In this document: positions 1 through 9,804 of the stretch, piece after piece
Position numbering within the stretch: position 1 is the first letter of the stretch
How the letters are laid out: each line of letters opens with the position of its first letter
NCBI GenBank assembly: GCA_003290165.1
Contig: QNQO01000197.1
Span: 62,001-126,000 of the forward strand
DNA from: Berberis thunbergii
Taxonomy: Eukaryota > Streptophyta > Magnoliopsida > Ranunculales > Berberidaceae
DNA length: 64,000 bases
Direction: 5' to 3'
The notes under the pieces: model-generated
Told to the model about the DNA's origin: nothing
The model's database searches: none
What the model saw: the letters and a program-made list of their open reading frames with translations, nothing else
Program-made: the position numbers and the translations under genes

Positions 1-786
1 ACATGTCAGTTTATATTGGAAGAAAAAAGAAAGTAATTATCACACAATTTTTTCAAAGCATATGAAGATATGAAAAACCTCCAGATAATGATACTGAAAT
101 TTTGAAATTCACTCTTCATTAAATGCATGATAGGTGATCAAGTAGTACTAATTATTGAGAAATAATCATATAGTTTTGAAAAGAAAAGCTGGGTTCTTAG
201 GTTATGTATCGGGATATCAAGTCTACATCCATAAATTCTGTTCCTTATTTTTTATGTAATTATTTTATTATTGAAAATGTGTATGAATTAATCAAGACCT
301 ATTGATCTTGGAGATTGCAACACCATAAGTCTTATAATTTGTTCATATTCAAAACTCTTATATAATCTGTCAATCTCAAGTTCGTCGGGCTACGAGATCT
401 GTAGTATAAGAACCTGCCAACCGATAATGCTAGCTAATTTCCCAACAGGTGCATTGGATAAGAAGAAACATCCTTTTGACATAAAACATCATCTTTTGAC
501 TTTATTATAATTCTGAAATGCTCCAGTTCTACCTGCATTACTGTATCAAGAGATAATAGAAGTGGATGTTTCTGGATTGAATATATGGTAGTATATCTGG
601 GAGTTTTATTCATGAGCATCATATTCAGGAAAGGAGCATTTGGTTGTATTATCAATTTGAACGTTATTCAAACTTTCATTATATGCTTTGTGCACGCTTC
701 TTGAATTTCCAGTTGAGATTGATGTTATTAATCATCAATCAAAGTTTTTTTTTAGGGTGATTAAATTTTGACATGACTTTTTTTTT
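1..786. other. AT-rich sequence, no gene recognised
   Basis: No reading frame here resembles a known protein. Short open frames are unsupported by codon pattern or splice context. It may be intron or flanking sequence of the GDSL lipase fragment that follows. Confidence 0.5.
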
Positions 787-787
787 C

Positions 788-819
788 CGGTGTAACTTGA
801 TTTGTCGCAGAAACGCGCG
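788..819 (+). repeat. 30-bp stub of the poly(A)-tailed repeat
   Basis: About 30 bases here (from CCGGTGTAACTTG to AACGCGCGT) match positions 6884-6913, 10286-10315 and 62329-62358 almost exactly. At those sites they lie inside a longer poly(A)-tailed repeat. Here the match stops where the GDSL lipase exon begins, so it marks a junction of unrelated sequences. Confidence 0.7.
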
Positions 820-821
820 TT

Positions 822-1400
822 TTCCCCACTGGAGCAAATTTTGCTGCGGCAGCATCAACCATTGTACCTCAACGCAATGTTTTCCCCCTGGGTAGCTTTA
901 GCCCTTTCTCCCTTGACATACAATACAAACAGCTCCTTCAGCTCAAATCTGGATCACAGTTTTTCACCCGAAAAGGTATCCATTTTTTTTTTTACTGTCT
1001 ACCATGTATACTAGTATTGGTTGATTAATCATTACTGATCTTTTACTGACCGATTTTTCAGGAGGCATTTTCAGTGAATTGTTACCTAAAGAGGACTATT
1101 TCTCGAAAGCCTTATACACATTTGATATCGGGCAAAATGATATTGGGGCAGGATTGTCCAGTACCATGTCTATACAAGAAGTGACTGCTTCTATCCCTGG
1201 TATAGTCAGTAATTTCTCAGCTGTTGTTAAGGTAAACTATCGATTGAGATATAAAACACCTTGTGTGAGTTTTGTCATTAACAGTAATCGGATGTTTAGT
1301 AAACATATATCTAATTGTGCAGAATGTATATGATCAAGGAGGTAGATCATTCTGGATACACAACACTGGCCCTATCGGTTGCCTCCCCTACATTGTGCAG
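822..1400 (+). pseudogene. GDSL esterase/lipase fragment (three internal exons)
   Basis: Three exon pieces with proper splice borders read as a plant GDSL-type esterase/lipase: 822-975 (FPTGANFAAAAST...), 1062-1231 and 1323-1400. The second carries the block III motif, seen as DIGQNDIG. The third reads [16 protein letters not shown], the conserved stretch after it. Family members are secreted SGNH hydrolases of about 350-400 residues acting on lipid or acetyl esters. Missing here are the signal peptide, the GDS block with the nucleophilic Ser, and the DxxH block with catalytic Asp and His, so it cannot be an active enzyme. The 18-bp string ATTGTGCAGAATGTATAT occurs at 1314 and again at 1392, bracketing the last exon. 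The left edge abuts a repeat stub. This is a gene relic. Confidence 0.8.
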
Positions 1401-1511
1401 AATGTATATCTAAACATACCCTTTTTTTTTTGCTTATATACTCTATATATCAATCATTTTTCATGTTCATCTTTTGATATGGTTCAGTTTTTTCAATATT
1501 TTCAGGCTCTA

Positions 1512-2473
1512 ATGAGAGATGTCAAATTTGAAGAGGTCAGTTTGGTTTCAAACTTCTCCACTCTGATCTCAACAATGGGTTTCTTTTCTTTGTTTCGATT
1601 CTAACGAAAACAAATCAAAATTTTGCAGGAATATATACTGAATTCAAGAGGATTTAAGCTGTATACATGCAGATGGCTGCCTACAACTCAAGAGCCTAAA
1701 GCTTTAATCTTCATGTGTCATGGTATAATTATATCACCACCATATATACCATTAGCTACTTAATCGAATTTTATTCTCTCTGTTTTTACTCATCCTTTTT
1801 TTCTTTAGGCTATGCCATGGAATGCAGCATGTCCATGAAAGGTACAAATTTGGATTTTTATTATTTTTACATAAATATTAGATATTGAAAATATAGAGAG
1901 AATTAAAGTTAATGTGGTTTTGATACAGATACTGGAATCAGACTTGCCAAGGCAGGCTTTGCAGTTTACGGTGTGGATTATGAAGGGCATGGAAGATCAT
2001 GTGGATTGGATGCTTTTATCCCATGTTTTGATGATCTTGTTGATGACTGTTACAATCATTTTACAAGCATTTGTGGTCAGTGCTATATCATCCCTCATAT
2101 AATCTCTTTGATATGTTTCTTTATGTACCCGCGATGTTTATTTATAAATAACTAATGATTCTTCGATAAACAGATAAAGTAGAGAACAAAAGAAAGCTGA
2201 GATTTCTGCTTGGAGAATCAATGGGAGGAGCAGTTGCTCTTCTCTTAGAACGAAAGAAATCAAACTATTGGGATGGTGCCGTATTGGTTGCTCCCATGTG
2301 CAAGGTTTACTTCCAATCCACCGTGTCTCATTCCAAGCATATTGAGATCATATTTACCATTTTGCTTGCCACCATTTCAAAATTTGAATGTTTATGCGAA
2401 TAATTAGAGCTGTTTATCAATAAAATACGCTCTTTTCCAGATTGCAGATGACCTGAAGCCTCCCACTGTGTGA
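1512..2473 (+). pseudogene. Monoacylglycerol lipase / caffeoylshikimate esterase-like fragment (5' part of gene)
   Basis: Six exons can be joined in frame: 1512-1535, 1629-1722, 1809-1841, 1929-2075, 2174-2304 and 2441-2473. The product starts [19 protein letters not shown] and shows the family landmarks: MCHGYAME (oxyanion region), VYGVDYEGHGRS, and the nucleophile elbow GESMGGAVALLL in exon 5. It matches plant MAGL/caffeoylshikimate esterase-like hydrolases, which cleave monoacylglycerols or caffeoyl shikimate in the cytosol. It stops about 160 residues in, just after IADDLKPPTV, where the family normally continues for another 150 or so residues holding the catalytic Asp and His. No matching exons follow. 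It begins 112 bp after the GDSL fragment, so the two relics are side by side. A short transcript could exist, but an active enzyme is not expected. Confidence 0.82.
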
Positions 2474-3001
2474 AAGTAGTTTTTGTTAAGAAACTAATTA
2501 CTTTTTTTAATCATCCTCATTATCATTATCTGAAACTAATTAGTTTTTGTCTGAAAGTAGTGATATGATATAAGCACCCACTAGTACATGGTTTTTGCAT
2601 CTATTCACGCATTAAATTTGACCCAAGAGAACTTATTTTAATGAGGAAAAGTATGGTGTTATTCTGTTATATATACATTGCAAGTTGAGGGACAATATAT
2701 TTACAGCTCAGCATTTCATCACAATTCTGGTTGGTTTTGCCTGCATACTAACAACATGATGTGTGGTAACACCTTCGTTGTTTATGTACCCTAAACAAGA
2801 GCCATTCAGATCTCCCTCTGTTTCATGTTCAACCTGCAGCTCCTTTACATTGTCGAGACCACTGGTCTTTTTCCCTACTCTTAACAGTTGTCATCATTGA
2901 TCTTGTACATAAAGCATATCAAATGTTAACAAACTTTTACTACATTTATTACCTGCTTACGTTCTAGGTTTTAATTTTTCTTTTGTTATTGTCAACTAAC
3001 A
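2474..3001. other. AT-rich spacer, no gene recognised
   Basis: Nothing recognisable. It lies between the end of the hydrolase fragment and an acidic exon-like segment and would be intron or spacer. Confidence 0.5.
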
Positions 3002-3490
3002 GAAACAAAGTTCAGCAGTTGAGAAAAAGCAAAATCAGTTTTCCAAAGCTGACAAGAAAGTTGAAGATGAAGCGGAATCTGCTAATTTGAAATGTGAATC
3101 TGATGAGGATAGTGAAGAAGAGATAGTGCTGAAAGAGGACAGTGGCTACAGGGATGAAAAGAAGGAGAAAGAGAAAGTGGGAGAAGAAGAGAAAGTAAAG
3201 GAGCACACAGAAAGTGAGAAAGTGTCCAATGAGAAAAACATAAAGGGTTCACAAGTGAAGTCTAGTGTCCAAAAGATCCGCTTTATAATGTCTAGCAATC
3301 CTGTAAAGGAAAACACTGGAGAAAAGCCCATCAAAGATCAAGGTATGCTAGTTTCTAATTTTCTATCTATACATGTTGGATTACACTGGAGAACCACCAG
3401 TATCTCCCCAATATCAAAACTAACTTTCCATGAACCTTATATAAAACATTCAATGCGGTTTCATTTTTCAGACAGAGCATTCAGATTGTA
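3002..3490 (+). pseudogene. Unidentified acidic/lysine-rich exon (3002-3342) with possible short terminal exon
   Basis: An open frame of about 113 codons runs from an acceptor-like CTAACAG to a donor-like CAAG/GTATGC at 3342. It is dominated by Glu, Lys, Asp and Ser (SDEDSEEEIVLKEDSG, then KKEKEKVGEEEKVKEHTE), which suggests a disordered or coiled-coil segment of a larger nuclear or scaffold protein. A putative acceptor near 3471 leads to a short exon that ends at a stop (positions 3488-3490), ten bases before the TKPR2 start codon. No homologous family was recognised, and no other exons of the same protein are visible. It may be a stray exon moved here with the other gene pieces. Confidence 0.4.
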
Positions 3491-3500
3491 AAAGATAGAG

Positions 3501-5051
3501 ATGCCTGAGTTTTGTGTAACTGGAGGAACTGGATTTATAGCAGCTTACTTGGTGAAAGCATTACTAGAGAAAGGCTACAATGTCAGGGCGACTGTTCGCA
3601 ACCCAGGTTTCTTTACTCTCTTTTTTTGTTACTACTTGACTAAAGGAGGGCAAACCCAACTTTCAATTTGCAGGATTTGACATGTTTTGGCCTTGACTTC
3701 ATGAACAAACCACTGATAGATACCTTTTCTTTTGATAGAGGACGTAGAAGCTGATCTCATGGTGGATGGGAGCTTTGATGATGTCATACAAGGTGTAGAC
3801 GGTGTCTTCCATGCTGCATCCCCCGTTCTTGTGTCCCAGGATGATCGCATCCAGGCAAGTAAGTCTGTCAAAATCTTCAGATGTTATGATTTTGTATGCA
3901 TTTCCAGAGAAGGCTTCATGGATAATCTCTTTGGTCTGATCCACTCATGATTCGATGGCAGGAAACTTTGATCGATCCAATTATAAAGGGAACAATAAAT
4001 GTTCTGAGCTCCTGCTCCAAATCACGCACTGTTAAGCGGGTTGTACTCACTTCGTCCTGTTCTTCAATAAGATACCATTATGATGTCCAAAATGTCTCCC
4101 CTCTTAATGAAACGCATTGGAGCGATCCTGAATACTGCAAACATTACAATGTACTTCTCTGACTTGCTACAATGCATGCACGTATGTTTATAGATACCAC
4201 TTTGCTGTCTTAGACACCATGTTGCTATAAGCTCTCATAAGTTATAATAACAACTCTACATCAATACAAAATGCTAAGCAATGCCTACATCTAAACCAAA
4301 GTTTTACAGAAAGAAACATTATAATGAATGTGAAACTTGGGTCGTACTGATCGATAGATAACTTTGCATGCAGCTGTGGTATGCATACGCAAAGACATTG
4401 GGTGAGAAAGAGGCTTGGCGACTGGCAGAAGAGAAGGGAATCAATCTAGTAGTGATCAATCCATCGTTTGTGGTGGGCCCCCTAATTGCACCACAACCAA
4501 CCAGCACACTCCTCATGATACTAGGGATCATAAAAGGTCAGATCTCTTGCCCTGTTCGATTGCTTTTATAAATTTTACACAACTATGACACCATAGCCAA
4601 GAATTTGAAAATTTCAATAACAACAATTTGTTGATCAGGAAAACTAGGGGAGTACCCAAACACAGCATTGGGTTTCGTACACATTGATGATGTGGTTTCC
4701 GCCCACATGTTAGCAATGGAAGAAAGTAAAGCATCAGGCAGGTTTATATGTTCAAGCAAAGTAGCTCACTGGTCCGACATCATTAAGATGCTAAAGGCCA
4801 AGTATCCCTCCTACCCAATTGAAACCAAGTGAGTGTAAACCATATAATAGGACTCTGTTTCCTTTGTAGAATCTCTTTTCTGACCAAGTGGAATATGACC
4901 ATTTTTTAGGTGTGCGAAGAAGAAAGGAGATGACAAGCTAGATAGCATGGACACTAGCAAGATTGAACAGTTGGGGCTCCGTGCTTTCAAAACACTCCCT
5001 CAAATGTTTGATGACTGCATCAAGAGCTTCCAAGACAAGGAATTGCTGTGA
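3501..5051 (+). CDS. TKPR2: Tetraketide alpha-pyrone reductase 2-like (cinnamoyl-CoA reductase-like SDR)
   Basis: Six exons join in frame: 3501-3606, 3739-3854, 3962-4150, 4374-4536, 4639-4828 and 4910-5051, giving 301 residues. The protein has the N-terminal Rossmann glycine motif VTGGTGFIA (residues 6-14), TVRNP for NADPH choice, the TSSCSS serine, the catalytic YxxxK as YAYAK in exon 4, [10 protein letters not shown], and the late block [12 protein letters not shown]. It resembles Arabidopsis TKPR2/CCRL6, which reduces tetraketide alpha-pyrones to hydroxylated sporopollenin precursors in tapetum cells. Two oddities stand out. Intron 2 starts with GC (CAG/GCAAGT), a perfect match to the rare GC-AG donor; the nearby GT donor would shift the frame. 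The joint of exons 1 and 2 reads [11 protein letters not shown], so about 20 residues between the NADPH loop and the ADL strand are missing compared with the usual length near 320. Activity is therefore uncertain. Confidence 0.88.
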
Positions 5052-5252
5052 GGAGACTCCAAGAGTTTCATCTTTGTAGTAGCATTAGTAATGATGCTGA
5101 TAATAGTAGTATTGGATTACGCAGGTGTTTTAGTCATTCGGCAATTATGTCAAGTCAATCAGAACATAGTGCAAGAAACTCATGGATAGCTAGTTCAAAA
5201 CTTCTTTCCAATAAACTCATGGACTGGCGAGGAAAGCGACGTGGGTGGAGAA

Positions 5253-5455
5253 ATTTTTTTCTGCTGCTGTTTCATGCGGGGGCGGACTGGCGTACTTGCT
5301 GTTTCTGCGCTCTGTTGCTGTTGCTGATGCTGATGCTGATGCTGCTGTTGCTGTTGATGCGCGGCGTTGATGCTGCTGATGCTGTTGCTGCGCGGCGTTG
5401 ATGCTGCTGCTACGCTTTGGCGCGTTACTGCTGCTGCTGCCCTGCTTTGCTGTTT
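5253..5455 (+). repeat. CTG-rich 5' part of the poly(A)-tailed repeat family
   Basis: From TTTTTTCTGCTGCTGTTTCATGCG to CCCTGCTTTGCTGTT this segment matches 62131-62224, with extra GATGCTGCTG units here. The low-complexity CTG/CAG run gives spurious long open frames in several phases. Here the copy lacks the 3' part and poly(A) seen elsewhere. Confidence 0.7.
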
Positions 5456-5726
5456 TACTGAAAAGAAACTAAAACAAGCTGCTCCTGAAACATAATTTGG
5501 ATTTTCATAAAAGTCTCCTACCTCTTATTGAGGTAACAGTTATCTTCAACCTTTATAAATTCTTTTATTTTTAATTTTATTTATTTATTTCAATATAATA
5601 GACGGAAATAGTTGTAGTGCTAGAATTGTTATGTTTCTTTACAAAAGCTGCTCTAGATTTGCTTCCGCCTCATGTGGCCCGGAATTGTTATGTTTCTTAT
5701 ATCTTATTCTTGCGAAAATGTTAACA

Positions 5727-6402
5727 GTTGGTGGACAAGGATGTTTACTTGTCATTTCTTCCTCTGGCACATATATTTGATCGGGTGATTGAGGAGGCAT
5801 ACATGTAGAACTTCCAAAGTGGTGGGTTTCCTATGTTTGCTGCTATTAGAGTGTGAGTCCACTAGGAAGGCTTCCTAAAATCGTGGCACAATTTATTTTT
5901 TTCTCACTCGAATAAATAAGAGTTGTCGTGACTCGTGGAGAACAACATAAGCAATCAAATATTTCCCTTGTACACATGCAAAAATAGCAGTTGTTGTCTG
6001 TCAGTATTCTTTGGGATGGTTTTCCTCTATGCCTCTCTCTATTCATGGCTGCCCAATTTGCTGTATTTTATACATCATACATGTTTAGTGATGTTATATT
6101 GATTTTACATCTTAAATAGTCAGAAATACAGTATTCTGGATCATGTTTCTTTGAAAGTTTTGCATATACTGCCAAACACAAGAAAAGTATAAGCTCTAAG
6201 AAACAAATGGAGCTATAATGCCCTGTGAAAACTTTCTCATTGCAACAAATCATAGCTTGATACATTATACCCTTTCTTCTATTGTTTTCCATGTGTTGCT
6301 CTGATGTGCTATGCTAAATGCTGCAGCAAACTTGGTAACATGAAGAAAGGAAAGAGCCATGAAGTAGCAGCTCCCATCATGGACAAAGTTGTTTTCAACA
6401 AG
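5727..6402 (+). pseudogene. Long-chain acyl-CoA synthetase fragment (two exons, unit 1)
   Basis: Two exon pieces read as a plant LACS. The first is 5727-5805, with VDKDVYLSFLPLAHIFDRV (the family hallmark PLAHIFDR) and then a stop. The second is 6327-6402, with KLGNMKKG and then PIMDKVVFNK, ending at a GT donor. LACS enzymes activate fatty acids with ATP and CoA and are about 660-700 residues long. Only about 50 residues survive here. The segment between them, normally a large exon with the RVLDR/FWRGD region, is absent or decayed. Both pieces lie on the strand read toward the CACTA terminus, consistent with gene capture by the transposon. Confidence 0.78.
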
Positions 6403-6849
6403 GTATAGTGGAAAACTGGAATTGTTAAGTCACTGTCTTATTTCACATTCTCGTATACATATAGGCTAGGCATTGCTTTAGTTTATGGTGATCATCGTTA
6501 CTGAGAGACTTGGTCGTTTTAATACTTTTTTCCTCACATTAAACCAAATGGTGAAGTTGATGTTTGGAATTTCTATAGCATTGACCTAGCTGTAACTTCT
6601 TTCATTACGGAATGTTTCTTGTGAGGGGGGATTTGTCGGGGTTCACTTGACAATCCACGAGGGTCCAATTATCTTATATATTTTTATTTTTCTGCAATCC
6701 AGATGTGATTATTAATCAATTAATTTCTCTCATTTGATATACTAGGACTACATGTTTCCTCAAAGACTATCCATACATCTTTCTTTTCACTTTAAACGTG
6801 TTTTTGAGAGTTGCTCAAACATGTACATATTTCATTTCTGGCAATAAGA

Positions 6850-7034
6850 TTGGAGCGTGTGTATGCCGGTTGATCTGGGCAGTCCGGTGTAACTTGATTT
6901 GTCGCATAAACGCGCGTGTGCTGCGTGTTCTACGGTTGAGAGACTGACTGTGAGTTGATTTAAGTTGATTGCTTTAAGTTTTGTATTTTCATTGTTTTTA
7001 GTTTTTGCCTTGGCTTTCAAACAAAAAAAAAAAA
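6850..7034 (+). repeat. Poly(A)-tailed repeat, 3' part (unit 1)
   Basis: The run from TTGGAGCGTGTGTATGCC to CTTGGCTTTCAAAC, followed by 12 A residues, matches 62293-62477 closely. The poly(A) end indicates a reverse-transcribed insert (SINE, LINE 3' end or processed transcript). No clear target duplication was found around it. Confidence 0.7.
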
Positions 7035-7286
7035 GGACATGCCCTGGATTTTGATGTCCAACCAGGAAATGATTTTTTTTGCTGATTTAATTTTTATATG
7101 TTTCATGCTAGATATTATTGGTTGGATTAGATTTTAATCTTCATCTGACAACAGGATGATGATCACTTGCGTAGTTATTTTCAAAATGGTTTCTAATTGC
7201 ATGTTTTGTCGACAAGTTATTAGTTTTCAAAATGGTTTTCAAACTTTTTGTCGACAATTTCTCAATTTTAAATTTATAAATGCCAG

Positions 7287-7970
7287 GAAGCTGCTGAGGA
7301 GTTGGCTCCACGGTTGGAAGTCATTTTGCACCATCTCTTGTGTGCTTTTGGGCAATATCAGGTTTGTTTTATATAAGTGCTCTTTCACTTTACATTTTGG
7401 CTATTATGTCAAATATCTGACACTTGCTAATCCCTTTTTGTCTAAACTCTTTTAGAAACGAAACCTTCGGATTGTATATAAATGATGCTAACGAAACCTT
7501 CAGGTATCATGTAATGTCTTTCATCTTGTTGACTGCCAGCATTGAACAAAAATAGTAAGTTAACTTGTTCTCTATGATGATGAATTACAGCCAAGATATC
7601 TTGAGATTTTAATGCCTCCAGTGATTGCAAAGTGGCAGCAGCTTTCGAATGCCAACAAAGATCTTTTTCCCTTGCTCGAGTGTTTTACATCTATAGGACA
7701 GGTATTTTTTCCCTTGCCTGAGTCATTTAAAAAATTTCTATTTGATTAAACAGCTGTCAGGCTCATGTCGAACTAATACTTTTAACTTATAGTTCTACAC
7801 GACTTATTTTTTTTTAAACTTTTGGAAGTCTCTTCTGGACCGAATGAAACAATAGAGTTTTTATACTCTTGTTCTATCTGTTTCAGGCATTAGGTTCTGG
7901 GTTTGCTCAGTTTGCAGAACCTGTGTTTCAGATGTGCATAAATATCATCCAGACTCAGCAATTGGCAAAG
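7287..7970 (+). pseudogene. TRN1: Transportin-1 fragment (four exon pieces, unit 1)
   Basis: Pieces with splice borders read as plant transportin-1, the importin-beta-type receptor for M9/PY-NLS cargo: 7287-7361 (EAAEELAPRLEVILHHLLCA), 7456-7482 (KRNLRIVYK, then a stop), 7591-7701 ([18 protein letters not shown], ending ECFTSIGQ) and 7887-7970 ([15 protein letters not shown], ending TQQLAK). They correspond to consecutive HEAT repeats in the middle of a protein of about 890 residues. The second exon is broken: after VYK comes TGA, and the string AACGAAACCTTC is repeated at 7457 and 7489. No upstream or downstream transportin exons are present, so this is a captured internal gene piece. Confidence 0.88.
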
Positions 7971-8353
7971 GTTAATTTGTACATACTTTTGTTGTGTATA
8001 TCACTCCTTCAGCTTCTGCAGATCTGCATTGTGTTTTAGTTCTTATCCATTTATTGGCCTAACATGGAGGTGTTTTGAAAGGGACATCACCCAGTTGTAT
8101 TAGGAATAATTATGTATTTGATTAAGTGATCATGTTGGAGAGGTTTGGAGCAATCACGATGACCAATTGCTTGTAATATGTTGAATTATTATTGATAATT
8201 AATTTGTTTAATTCAGGCTGAATTAGTTCATCCAATTTATGATTCTTTTGTCTTATTTGTGTGGACTATGTGTAAGGACTGATTTTGCAGGTGACACAGC
8301 TATGATTTTGCTGCAGCAGCAAAAAAAAAATATAATTTTTTTTTTCGATTATA

Positions 8354-9079
8354 TTAATTTGCAACGGTTTCAAAGCGTTGCAACAAACCAGTTTTTTTTT
8401 TAAAATTTTGTTTTACCTACCCACGGCTTAAACCCGTCGCTAGTACCTTTGCCACGGTTTAATTCACAATATTTAGCCACGGTTTGTAACCGTTGCCACA
8501 GTTAGCCACGGCTATAAACCGTTGCTAAATGTAGACACGGTTTAAAACCGTTGCCAATATATACACTTAGCCACGGCTTAAAACCGTTGCCATGGTTAGC
8601 CACGGCTATAAACCGTTGCTACTTTTAGACACGGTTTAAAACCGTTGCCAATATATAAACTTAGCCACGGTCCAAAACCGTTGCCATGGTTAGCCACGGC
8701 TATAAACCGTTGCTAATGTTAGACACGGTTTAAAACCGTTGCCACTATATACACTTAGCCACGGTTTTTAACCGTTGCCATGATTAGCTACGGTTCATAA
8801 CCGTTGCTAATAGTTACATTTTGTAACGGCTTAGAACCGTTGCGAATGTTGCTACGGCTTACAACCGTTGCTAATTTTATTGCAACGGTTTAAAACCGTT
8901 GCTAATGTCTGCAAATAACGCCCCCACCCAACCATAAAACCGTTGCTACAATGTTTAGCAACGGCTTTTAGCCGTGACAAAAAATTTTGCGACGCCTCTG
9001 TAGTCCACGGCTCGTAGCCGTGGCAATGTCTTACGCCCACGGTATAAAACCGTGGCTAATGGGGGTTTTTGGTGTAGTG
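8354..9079 (-). mobile_element. CACTA transposon terminus with palindromic subterminal repeats (unit 1)
   Basis: The segment ends in GGGTTTTTGGTGTAGTG, the inverted form of CACTACACCAAAAACCC, a CACTA-type terminal repeat. Before it lie more than 15 subterminal units built on GCCACGGTTTAAAACCGTTGC, each itself a near-perfect palindrome around AAACCGT/ACGGTTT, spaced 20-45 bp apart. Dense subterminal repeats of this kind serve as transposase binding sites in En/Spm-type elements. The same terminus occurs at 12484 and, in opposite orientation, at 54556. The other end of this element is not visible in the window. Confidence 0.85.
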
Positions 9080-9128
9080 CCCGGAATTGTTATGTTTCTT
9101 ATATCTTATTCTTGCGAAAATGTTAACA

Positions 9129-9804
9129 GTTGGTGGACAAGGATGTTTACTTGTCATTTCTTCCTCTGGCACATATATTTGATCGGGTGATTGAGGAGGC
9201 ATACATGTAGAACTTCCAAAGTGGTGGGTTTCCTATGTTTGCTGCTATTAGAGTGTGAGTCCACTAGGAAGGCTTCCTAAAATCGTGGCACAATTTATTT
9301 TTTTCTCACTCGAATAAATAAGAGTTGTCGTGACTCGTGGAGAACAACATAAGCAATCAAATATTTCCCTTGTACACATGCAAAAATAGCAGTTGTTGTC
9401 TGTCAGTATTCTTTGGGATGGTTTTCCTCTATGCCTCTCTCTATTCATGGCTGCCCAATTTGCTGTATTTTATACATCATACATGTTTAGTGATGTTATA
9501 TTGATTTTACATCTTAAATAGTCAGAAATACAGTATTCTGGATCATGTTTCTTTGAAAGTTTTGCATATACTGCCAAACACAAGAAAAGTATAAGCTCTA
9601 AGAAACAAATGGAGCTATAATGCCCTGTGAAAACTTTCTCATTGCAACAAATCATAGCTTGATACATTATACCCTTTCTTCTATTGTTTTCCATGTGTTG
9701 CTCTGATGTGCTATGCTAAATGCTGCAGCAAACTTGGTAACATGAAGAAAGGAAAGAGCCATGAAGTAGCAGCTCCCATCATGGACAAAGTTGTTTTCAA
9801 CAAG
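9129..9804 (+). pseudogene. Long-chain acyl-CoA synthetase fragment (unit 2)
   Basis: Exact copy of the unit 1 fragment, with exon pieces at 9129-9207 and 9729-9804. No repair or decay distinguishes the two copies. Confidence 0.78.

Larger units (their letters stand above)
5678..9079 (+). repeat. 3.4-kb direct repeat, unit 1
   Basis: The 3402 bases from CCCGGAATTGTTATG to the final GTAGTG recur immediately downstream as unit 2. The copies differ by a handful of base changes (for example 8245, 9025 and 9065) and four homopolymer length changes. Each unit holds LACS pieces, a poly(A)-tailed repeat, transportin-1 pieces and a CACTA transposon end. Identity of roughly 99.8% implies a recent event or strong gene conversion. 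An assembly artefact must also be excluded. Confidence 0.95.

Noticed and set aside
5048..5401. 117-codon open frame rich in Leu and Met
   Set aside because: It is the CTG/ATG-rich low-complexity repeat read in one phase. Other phases are open too, and the same repeat occurs at 62131 without a conserved frame.
6068..6292. 74-codon minus-strand frame found identically at 9470-9694
   Set aside because: The identity only reflects the 3.4-kb duplication. The frame has no recognisable motif and lies in intron-like sequence between LACS exons.
6832..7020. 62-codon minus-strand frame found three times (also 10234 and 62196)
   Set aside because: It is the complement of the poly(A)-tailed repeat, beginning in its tail. 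The copies differ at protein level as freely as in DNA.
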